A DNA stretch of 64,000 nucleotides from Frateuria_A sp035944355. Its GTDB lineage: Bacteria; Pseudomonadota; Gammaproteobacteria; Xanthomonadales; Rhodanobacteraceae. The translations under genes and the position numbers were made by a program. Position 1 is the first letter of the stretch; the number at the start of each line of letters is the position of its first letter. Positions 25,824 through 32,634 of the stretch are shown piece after piece. Location of the stretch: assembly GCF_035944355.1 (NCBI RefSeq), contig NZ_DASZBH010000010.1:124001-188000 (forward strand), written 5' to 3'. The notes below the pieces were generated by a model. That model searched no databases and had not been told where the DNA came from. It saw nothing but the letters and a program-made list of their open reading frames with translations.

Positions 25824-25853
25824 AACAGGCCGGCAGCAATGCCGGCCTGTTTG
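25824..25853 (+). terminator. Terminator hairpin after tRNA-Val
   Basis: Eleven-bp stem AACAGGCCGGC / GCCGGCCTGTT with loop AGCAAT and a short T-tract. Confidence 0.75.
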
Positions 25854-26020
25854 CGTGAGGGCCACCGGTTTTCGCCCGAGGCGGCGCCCGCGAGCCAGCG
25901 AAGACCGTTGCGCGTTTCCATCCCGCGCAACCGGCATCGAGGGGTGCTGCGACGGGCTTAGGTCCGCCACGCTCGATACCGGTCCACCCCAAGGGCGCCC
26001 TCCAACGAAGGAGGCCGTAC

Positions 26021-26908
26021 ATGCCCGCATCACTTAGATTCCGTCTCGCGTTTGCCACGTCCGTGCTGGTGCCCGGCATCCATCCCGACGACGCCCACCT
26101 CGCCGATTGCCTGCGCGAGCGCGGCATCGAGCCTACCGCCTGCGTGTGGAACGACCCGGCCGTGGATTGGGCCGGCTTCGACGCGGTGCTGATGCGTTCG
26201 ACCTGGGACTACTTCCAGCACTACGCGGCCTTCCTGCACTGGCTCGAGCGCCTGCCGGTGCCACTGATCAACGACCGCGCGCTGGTGCGCTGGAACAGCG
26301 ACAAGCGCTACCTGCTGGACCTGGCCGCGCAAGGCGTGGACATCATCCCCACCCGGCTGGCCACGGCCGCCGACCTGCCGGCGTGCGCCCGGGCGATGGC
26401 GGGGCAGGAGCTCATCGTCAAGCCGACCGTCAGCGGCACCGCCTGGCACACCGTCCGCGGCCGCGCCGGCGAGCCGGCGTTCGAGGCGGCACTGGCCGCG
26501 CTGCCGCGGGACTTCCGCTATCTGGTCCAGCCCTTCCTTCCCGAAGTGCTGGCCGAAGGCGAATGGTCGCTGCTCTTCTTCGGCGGCCATTACAGCCATG
26601 CCGTGATCAAGCGTCCGGCCGCCGGCGACTTCCGCGTGCAGAGCGACTTCGGCGGAACCTCGCAGTTGGCCGAACCGCCGCCCAACGTGCTGGCCAGCGC
26701 ACGACGTGCGCTCGCCGCCACCGCCGCGCTCGGCCATGCCGACATCGCCTACGCCCGCGTGGACGGCGTGGTGGCCGACGGCGGCTTCCGGCTGATGGAG
26801 CTAGAGATGATCGAGCCCTACCTGCACCTGGGGGCATGGCCCGAAGCGGCCGAACGCTTTGCGGCGCAGTTGAGTGAGCGATTGGCAGGCCGGGCGTTAA
26901 CGTGCTGA
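26021..26908 (+). CDS. ATP-grasp family enzyme, DcsG-like
   Basis: 295-residue soluble protein with an ATP-grasp layout: an N-terminal part ('VLVPGIHPDDAHLADCLRERG', 'VDWAGFDAVLMRSTWDYFQHY'), a central ATP-binding part ('QELIVKPTVSGTAW', 'LVQPFLPEVLAEGEWSLLFF') and the metal-binding end 'GFRLMELEMIEPYLHL'. From memory this arrangement resembles DcsG, the cyclo-ligase of D-cycloserine synthesis, and other glutathione-synthetase-like ligases of unknown substrate. None of the other dcs genes is nearby, so the reaction is open. A strong AAGGAGG ribosome-binding site lies seven bases before the ATG. It is a single gene after tRNA-Val. Confidence 0.82.
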   Translation: MPASLRFRLAFATSVLVPGIHPDDAHLADCLRERGIEPTACVWNDPAVDWAGFDAVLMRSTWDYFQHYAAFLHWLERLPVPLINDRALVRWNSDKRYLLDLAAQGVDIIPTRLATAADLPACARAMAGQELIVKPTVSGTAWHTVRGRAGEPAFEAALAALPRDFRYLVQPFLPEVLAEGEWSLLFFGGHYSHAVIKRPAAGDFRVQSDFGGTSQLAEPPPNVLASARRALAATAALGHADIAYARVDGVVADGGFRLMELEMIEPYLHLGAWPEAAERFAAQLSERLAGRALTC

Positions 26909-26962
26909 AAGGGCGAGGTGGGACACACGCTTTGTCTGCACGTCGGCGGCCACGTGCATAAA

Positions 26963-26984
26963 AGGCCAGCGCGAACGCTGGCCT
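26963..26984. terminator. Hairpin between the ATP-grasp gene and the convergent hydrolase gene
   Basis: Nine-bp stem AGGCCAGCG / CGCTGGCCT with a CGAA tetraloop in the 181-base convergent gap. There is an A-run before it but no T-run after it, so terminator function is plausible only for the minus strand. Confidence 0.5.
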
Positions 26985-27089
26985 CTGCGATGCAGGATGT
27001 GCTGGATCAGGTCGGCGAACAGAAGCTCTGAAGAAGAGCCGACGGAGGGAGCTTACGCCTGGGCCTGAAGGTCCTTGGCGCGGAGCAGG

Positions 27090-28136
27090 TCAGCGCGGCG
27101 CCTGCAACATGGGCGACATGGCCGCATCGGCTTCCGAGACGGCCCGCCACCACGCCGTTCCCGGATGCGGCGCATCGAGCTGGACGCGCTCGCCGAACAG
27201 CGGCGTCGCCAGCGCGATTCGATGGGTGCGGGCCAGGGCGGCGATGCGCTCGAACGGCTCGTGCCAGGCGTGCATCGCCAGGTCGAAGGTGCCGTTGTGG
27301 ATGGGCAGCAGCCAGCGGCCGCGCAGGTCCTGGTGCGCCTGCACGGTTTCCTCTGGCTGCATGTGCACGCCCGGCCAGTCGCGGTTGTAGGCGCCAGTTT
27401 CGATGCAGGTGACGTCGAACGGCCCGAAGCGCTCGCCGATGGCGCGGAAGCCGCTGAAGTAGCCGCTGTCGCCGCTGAAGAACAGGCGGACGTCCCCGTC
27501 CTCCACCACCCAGGAGCACCACAGCGTGCGATTGCGGTCGGCCAGCGAACGGCCGGAGAAGTGCTGCGCGGGCGTGGCGGTGATCCGCAGTCCGTCGATT
27601 TCGGCACCCTGCCACCAGTCGAACTGCTCGATCAGCGACGCGGGTACGCCCCACGCGGCCAGCCGGGCGCCGACGCCCAGGGGCATGTAGAACCGCGCGC
27701 CCGCCCGGGCCAGCGCGCGGACGGCGGCGCGGTCCAGGTGGTCGTAGTGGTCGTGCGAGAGCAGCACGCCGCGGATCGGCGGCAGGTCGCGCAGGGCGAT
27801 CGGCGGCGCGTGGAAGCGGCGCGGGCCCATCCACTGCACCGGCGAGGCGCGCTGCGCGAAGACCGGGTCGGTGATCCACCAGTGCCCGCGCAGCTTCAGC
27901 AGCAGTGTGGAGTGGCCGAGCCGGTACAGGCTGCGATCCGGCGCGGCGTCGAGTTCGTCGCGCGTCAACCGGCGTACCGGGATGGGCGCTGCCGGGACCG
28001 TGTTCTTCGGCTTGTCGAACAGCAGGTCCCACATGACGTTGCGGTCCGTCGCCGGCGCGGGCCGCATGGGATCCTGGTTGCGGAAGCGGTCGCCGGTGCT
28101 CTGCGGGGACTGCGGGTAGCTGGGCAGGTTGGGCAC
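27090..28136 (-). CDS. Metallo-beta-lactamase-fold hydrolase, NAPE-PLD-like
   Basis: About 348 residues with the zinc-binding MBL motif HDHYDHLD, further metal ligands in 'TPAQHFSGR', 'FFSGDSGYFSGF' and 'LPIHNGTFDLAMH', and 'CIETGAYN'. These match the N-acylphosphatidylethanolamine phospholipase D-like branch that also holds UlaG-type lactonases; a phosphodiester substrate is family inference. The frame is open up to an ATG at 28379, but that stretch has non-coding-like codon use, so I place the start at the GTG beginning VPNLPSYP; an ATG 23 codons further in is also possible. No membrane segment is seen. Confidence 0.83.
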   Translation of the reverse strand: MPNLPSYPQSPQSTGDRFRNQDPMRPAPATDRNVMWDLLFDKPKNTVPAAPIPVRRLTRDELDAAPDRSLYRLGHSTLLLKLRGHWWITDPVFAQRASPVQWMGPRRFHAPPIALRDLPPIRGVLLSHDHYDHLDRAAVRALARAGARFYMPLGVGARLAAWGVPASLIEQFDWWQGAEIDGLRITATPAQHFSGRSLADRNRTLWCSWVVEDGDVRLFFSGDSGYFSGFRAIGERFGPFDVTCIETGAYNRDWPGVHMQPEETVQAHQDLRGRWLLPIHNGTFDLAMHAWHEPFERIAALARTHRIALATPLFGERVQLDAPHPGTAWWRAVSEADAAMSPMLQAPR

Positions 28137-28465
28137 GTGGTCACCGTGGGCGTGGGGGAGGGCGAAAGCCGCGGCGGCCGGCCGGGCGCGGAGCTCCGAT
28201 TTCGATGAGTTGGGGGCGATCGGGCCCGAGGCAACGCCTGGTCGCAATGGGGCCGGCAGGTACTTTCCGGACGCGGGTGCGCGTACAGGATTGCTCGGTC
28301 TCGTGGGATGCGGGTCATGGCTTGACTGGCGCAACGCATAGCAGTCGGCAGAACCGGACGGGATCCCTTTGATCTGCATCGGCGCGCGCCCTCATGGCGT
28401 CACGCGCGTGTAAGGCTTGGGCGACGCGAAGCCCATGACGCTGCTCACAACAATCGGGAGAACGT

Positions 28466-28960
28466 ATGGAGCCAGGTGCCGCCACCGAAGTCGTCCGCCA
28501 GGCGCAGGAGATCGAGATCGACCAGCTCGCGGACCTTTGGTACCAAGGCTGGCAGGATGCGCACGCCGCGATTCTGCCGGCGGAATTGGCGCGGCTGCGC
28601 ACGCGCGAGAGTTTCGCGGAGCGTCTTCGGGCTGCACTGCAGGCAGTCAGGGTCGTGGGCCCGCGCGGTGGCCCGATCGGCTTCTGCATGACCCAGGCCG
28701 ATGAGCTCTATCAATTGTTCGTATCGTCCGACGGGCGAGGCCGAGGCGTGGCCGCGCTTCTGGAGGCCGATGCCGTCTCGATCCTCTCCCGCCGGGGCGT
28801 CGAGGTCGCGTGGCTCGCCTGCGCCATCGGCAACCATCGGGCGGCGCGGTTCTACGAAAAGGCGGGGTGGAGATGCACCGGGACGGTGGTGAGCGAACTC
28901 GAAACCCAGGCGGGGGTGTTTCCCCTCGAAGTGTGGCGGTTCGAGAAGGCGCTGGTTTAA
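28466..28960 (+). CDS. GNAT family N-acetyltransferase
   Basis: 164-residue acetyl-CoA-dependent acyltransferase. It contains the 'ELYQLFVSSDGRGRGVAALL' segment, whose RGRGVA forms the acetyl-CoA pyrophosphate-binding loop, and the family's late motif 'ACAIGNHRAARFYEKAGWRCTG'. Substrate unknown. GGGAG before the ATG serves as ribosome-binding site. It is a stand-alone gene convergent with the DUF1501 gene. Confidence 0.88.
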   Translation: MEPGAATEVVRQAQEIEIDQLADLWYQGWQDAHAAILPAELARLRTRESFAERLRAALQAVRVVGPRGGPIGFCMTQADELYQLFVSSDGRGRGVAALLEADAVSILSRRGVEVAWLACAIGNHRAARFYEKAGWRCTGTVVSELETQAGVFPLEVWRFEKALV

Positions 28961-29071
28961 ACGGGGCGAAGGAAATTTAAAGGCTCCGCTCGGCAGAAAC
29001 GGGCGGCAGCTGGAGCGAACAAAAGGGACGGGGCTCAAATCCGACGTGCGTCCCGTATCACCGGAAAAGGT

Positions 29072-30127
29072 TTACACCAGCAAGCCCGGATGCGGATTGG
29101 GCCCGAAGGGCGCTGCGCTACCTAGGCGCAAGGCGGCGGCCACGTAGGCCCACAGCGCTTCGGGTGGCGGTGCGTCGTCCGGCGGCGAGCCGTCGGGGCG
29201 CTGGCGTCCGGCCGCACCGGTTCTGACGTATTTGCCGATGATCGTGGCGGTGCCGCCTTTCGCGTGGTCGGCGCCGGGCAGCGTGCGGCTGAATTCGCCG
29301 ACCAGCACGGTGACCACGTTGCGTTCCGGCAACGCCATCGTGCGGTGGAGGAAGGTCGCGAGCGACGGCGTGATCGGCGCCATGATCTCGCGCGCCGTTT
29401 TTCCGGTGTCGTCGTGATGGGTGTCGAACTGCCGGTCGTGCCGTCCGGTGTAGGCCGGCTGTGCGAACACGACGCCGGCGCCCTCGTGGACCAGTGCTTC
29501 CACCGCCGCGAACGTCGACCGCTGGTCGTCGATCGCCATATTGTCGCTGGCCACGCCATAAGCCTCGCGGATGGCATCGAAATGCGCGGATGAAAGGGTG
29601 CGGCGCATCGGGTCCCATCGCGCGACGTGTTCGAAGCCGAGTCCGCGTTCGGCGGCGGGGCTGGCGTCGACGCCGACCGGCAAGCCGAGGTTGTTGACGA
29701 TGGCGCAGGCGACCGTGGTGGCCGGCATGGCTGCGGCCATGCGCAGCAGTTGGCTGCGCCCGCCCGGCTGCAGCACCGCGGCGCGCGCGTCATTGTGCGT
29801 GTAGAGCCCATGCCGGAAATGCACCGAGGCCATATGGTCCAGGGCGGCCGCGGGCAGGGCCCCCAGCGAGCCGGCGTCCACGTGAAGCCCGTTGCCGAGC
29901 GTGCGCACATTGTCCGGGGTGACTCCGAACGCACCATTGGCAAGGAAGGCATCGGCGCTGTTGAACAGGCCGGCGGGGCCGCCGTTCAACCAGAACACGA
30001 CCAGCGTGGGCCGTTCGGTGCCGGGATACCTTTTCGCGAGCAGGCCGCGGCCGCCCAGCGCCAAGGTGCCGGCCAAGGCGGCGCCCGCCTTGAGCAGGGT
30101 GCGGCGCGTGATCGAAGACGAAGTCAT
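29072..30127 (-). CDS. DUF1501 family exported protein (Tat signal)
   Basis: 351 residues starting with a twin-arginine signal (SITRRTLLKAGAALAGTLALGG). The mature part has an alkaline-phosphatase/sulfatase-like core of DUF1501 ('TLVVFWLNGGPAGLFN', 'HFRHGLYTHNDARAAVLQPG', 'LVGEFSRTLPGADHAKGG'). Members are predicted periplasmic hydrolases without a defined substrate. They are often encoded beside a DUF1800 protein, which is missing here. It is divergent from an AraC-type regulator gene with 86 bases between. Confidence 0.85.
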   Translation of the reverse strand: MTSSSITRRTLLKAGAALAGTLALGGRGLLAKRYPGTERPTLVVFWLNGGPAGLFNSADAFLANGAFGVTPDNVRTLGNGLHVDAGSLGALPAAALDHMASVHFRHGLYTHNDARAAVLQPGGRSQLLRMAAAMPATTVACAIVNNLGLPVGVDASPAAERGLGFEHVARWDPMRRTLSSAHFDAIREAYGVASDNMAIDDQRSTFAAVEALVHEGAGVVFAQPAYTGRHDRQFDTHHDDTGKTAREIMAPITPSLATFLHRTMALPERNVVTVLVGEFSRTLPGADHAKGGTATIIGKYVRTGAAGRQRPDGSPPDDAPPPEALWAYVAAALRLGSAAPFGPNPHPGLLV

Positions 30128-30213
30128 GGGGAGCTCCAGCAGAGGATGCGTTGCCCGCGGTGCGGGTGGAGACTTAGCCTAGATGCGTCCGTCTTCCGAA
30201 AGGGAGCCAATTT

Positions 30214-30996
30214 GTGTCGCAAATCAGACAGTACCCGCGCCGCCGCTCGTCGTGGCCGATCACGGCGCTGGCCAAGGTCTACCCGCGCGGATGGCATGTC
30301 GCCCGGCACCGGCACCGCCGCGGGCAGCTGATCTACGCCAAGTCGGGCGTGATGCAGGTGACCACGCGCGAAGGCATCTGGATCGTGCCGCCGCAGCGTG
30401 CGTTGTGGATCCCCGTGGGCATGCAGCACGAGATCCACATGGAAGGGCAGGTGGCGGTGCGCATGCTCTATCTCGATCCGCCGACGGGCGCGCCGTTCGG
30501 ACCGCATTGCCGGGTGCTGTCGGTTTCCTCGCTGCTGCGCGAGCTGATCCTGACCGCCGTGAGCGCGCACGAGGACAGGCAGGCCGAACGCATGGCGATG
30601 CTGGCGCCGCTGTTGCTGCACGAGCTGCAGTCGGCGGACGAGGCGGCCTTGCACATACCGGTGCCGTCCGACCCGCGCCTGAGGAAAGTCTGCCTGCGGC
30701 TGCTCGCCGGGATCTCGCACGAGGAGACGCTCGAGCAGTTGGCCGCCCGGGCCGGCGCCAGCAGCCGCACCCTGGCCCGGCTGTTCGAGAGCGAGTTGCA
30801 CATGTCCTTCGTGCGCTGGCGCCAGCATGTCCGGCTGGCCCAGGCGCTCAGCCAGATGAGCCTGGGGCGATCCATCAAGACCGTCGCGCGCGAGGCCGGC
30901 TACGCGAGCAGCAGCGCCTTTATCGGCATGTTCCGCCGCGTGCTTGGCGTCACCCCGACCGAATACCTGAAGCATGCCGCCCAGCCACCCGCCTGA
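30214..30996 (+). CDS. AraC family transcriptional regulator
   Basis: 260 residues with an N-terminal cupin sensor domain ('WHVARHRHRRGQLIYAKSGVMQV', 'WIVPPQRALWIPVGMQHEI') and a C-terminal double helix-turn-helix ('LEQLAARAGASSRTLARLFE', 'IKTVAREAGYASSSAFIGMFRRVLGVTPTEY'). The layout matches the NimR/YdeO-like subgroup that often controls an adjacent divergent gene, here the DUF1501 gene. Start is GTG (VSQIRQYPRR) with an AGGGAG ribosome-binding site. Confidence 0.92.
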   Translation: MSQIRQYPRRRSSWPITALAKVYPRGWHVARHRHRRGQLIYAKSGVMQVTTREGIWIVPPQRALWIPVGMQHEIHMEGQVAVRMLYLDPPTGAPFGPHCRVLSVSSLLRELILTAVSAHEDRQAERMAMLAPLLLHELQSADEAALHIPVPSDPRLRKVCLRLLAGISHEETLEQLAARAGASSRTLARLFESELHMSFVRWRQHVRLAQALSQMSLGRSIKTVAREAGYASSSAFIGMFRRVLGVTPTEYLKHAAQPPA

Positions 30997-31125
30997 GCGA
31001 CCAGCGACTTCAACCGGTTCTTTCACCTCGACCTGCCATCGGCCGAAGCGGACGGGGCCGCGCCCTGATCCGTCTGTTGCGCATGGGCGTCCGCGTGCGC
31101 CGGGCAGGCAGCGGCTTTGCCGCGC

Positions 31126-31518
31126 CTATAGCGCCGCCCGGGCGTAGCTGGAGGTCAGGATTTCCCAGGCGTGCCCGTCCGGTTCGCTCCAGTACACGAT
31201 GCGGCCGCCGTGCTGGTGCCGGACCTGCATGTCCACCGGACCCATGGGCGTGCTCCGGTAAGGGATGTTCTTGTCGACCAGGCGGCCGAGGATGAGGTCG
31301 AACTCCGCTTCGCTCACCTGAAAGCAGTAGTGCTGGGGCGAGAACTCGCCCATGACCTGGCCGAAGTCCAGCGTCAGCTCGTCGTTGACGTAGACCGGGC
31401 TGAAAGGGCCGCCCGCCGTGTCTCCGGACCAGGAGACATCCAGGAGGCTGGCCAGCAGCGCGGCGGCGGCCTTGCGGTCGCGCGAGGGAACGATGAGATG
31501 GTCCAGTCGGATGGGCAC
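31126..31518 (-). CDS. VOC family (glyoxalase/bleomycin resistance fold) protein
   Basis: 130-residue protein with two paired beta-alpha-beta units of the VOC fold: 'RLDHLIVPSRDRKAAAALLASLL' and 'HYCFQVSEAEFDLILGRLVD', ending 'GRIVYWSEPDGHAWEILTSSY' with the glutamate typical of the metal site. Substrate cannot be inferred. GTG start with a good AGGGAG ribosome-binding site; the frame stays open far upstream, but that part has no homology-like content. Confidence 0.85.
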   Translation of the reverse strand: MPIRLDHLIVPSRDRKAAAALLASLLDVSWSGDTAGGPFSPVYVNDELTLDFGQVMGEFSPQHYCFQVSEAEFDLILGRLVDKNIPYRSTPMGPVDMQVRHQHGGRIVYWSEPDGHAWEILTSSYARAAL

Positions 31519-31893
31519 GGCTTTCTCCCTTGCATCAAGGAACGGGTGGATTCGCCACCGCGGCCCATGGTACGGCCGGGCCCTTGCGCATGTTGCCGCT
31601 GCCCGCGACAGGCGTGCCGTTCCAAAGCGGCACCGCCTACGCGACGTAGACGGACCCGGCTGTACGGTCGCCCAGCCCCGGGGTTCGGACGGCCAGTCGC
31701 TCGTCACGTTGGCGGCAGTCGATAACCGGGGCGCCTCCTGGCCGTCGGAGCGGCACGTGGCGTCACCCGCGAGGCTACGGCCGTCGAGGACCGGACCGCG
31801 CGGCGCGGCTGGGCGGCGAACGTCCCGGGCACACGCTGACCGCATCCAGCGGGTCCGTTTCCACGTAGGTTCATGGACTGCCGGAGTCTGACG
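31519..31893. other. Divergent intergenic stretch, no gene found
   Basis: 375 bases between the VOC gene and the NAD(P)-binding protein gene. Open frames exist on both strands but show no recognisable protein features. It should hold the two divergent promoters; I see no convincing -35/-10 pair, repeat or RNA structure. Confidence 0.5.
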
Positions 31894-32550
31894 ATGCGCA
31901 TCCTCATCACCGGGGCGACCGGTCTGGTTGGCCAGGGCGTGTTGCGAGAGTGCCTGAGGGCGCCGGACGTGGAGCACGTGGCCATGCTGGGACGCCGTGC
32001 CACGGGCATGCAGGCCCCGCGGCTGGAAGAGCTGGTTTGTCCGGACTTTGCCGACCTCGGCCCGATTCACGAGCGCCTGGCGCCGTTCGACGCGTGCTTC
32101 TACTGCGCAGGCGCTCCCTTGGTGGGCCTGTCCGCGGCGGCCTACCGGCATGTCACGGTGGACCTGACCGTGCACGTGGCCGAGGTCTTTGCGCAGCGCA
32201 ATCCCGGCGGGCGGTTTTTGTACATCTCCGGCGCCCACGCGGATGCCGCCAGTCGACTGTCGCTGCTGCGGGCCAAGGGCAAGGCCGAGCGCGCACTGGG
32301 CGCGCTGCCGATCACCACGGTGATGCTGCGCCCGGGCGGCATCCGCCCGGTCCAGGGCGTCCGCTCGCCACACCGGCCGCTGGACCTGCTTTACCGCCTT
32401 GGTGCGCCTGCGCTCGCCCTGGCGGGGCATCTGCTGCCCGGCCAGATGACCACGACTGCGCGGGTGGGGCGGGCGATGCTCGCGCTGGCGCGCGATCCGT
32501 CGCCGCCGGCCGTGGTCGAGAACGATGCCATCAACCGGCTGGGTCAGTAA
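31894..32550 (+). CDS. NAD(P)-binding Rossmann-fold protein, epimerase-like
   Basis: 218-residue atypical short-chain dehydrogenase starting MRILITGATGLVGQGVLREC (GxxGxxG cofactor motif), with 'MLGRRATGM', 'FDACFYCAGAPLVGLSAAAY', 'RFLYISGAHAD' and 'TTVMLRPGGIRPV'. It resembles short NmrA/HIM-type epimerase-family proteins that bind NADPH without a defined catalytic triad. Start chosen at 31894 because GGAG sits at correct spacing; an ATG seven codons upstream is the alternative. It ends in a convergent gap with the hybrid kinase. Confidence 0.85.
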   Translation: MRILITGATGLVGQGVLRECLRAPDVEHVAMLGRRATGMQAPRLEELVCPDFADLGPIHERLAPFDACFYCAGAPLVGLSAAAYRHVTVDLTVHVAEVFAQRNPGGRFLYISGAHADAASRLSLLRAKGKAERALGALPITTVMLRPGGIRPVQGVRSPHRPLDLLYRLGAPALALAGHLLPGQMTTTARVGRAMLALARDPSPPAVVENDAINRLGQ

Positions 32551-32634
32551 TGTCTTCCCGCACTTCCGCACGGGCCGGGCGCAACCGGGCGTTGAGCACA
32601 CCCCGGGTCGCCACGCAGCCGTTGGGTTGCCGCC

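Noticed and set aside
28137..28379. N-terminal 81-residue extension of the NAPE-PLD-like hydrolase
   Set aside because: Third codon positions lose their G/C bias and no signal peptide or domain is visible, so translation probably begins further in.
31006..31068. Short frame DFNRFFHLDLPSAEA after the AraC gene as a gene remnant
   Set aside because: Only about 20 codons after a stop, with no start and no recognisable relative; too short to support.
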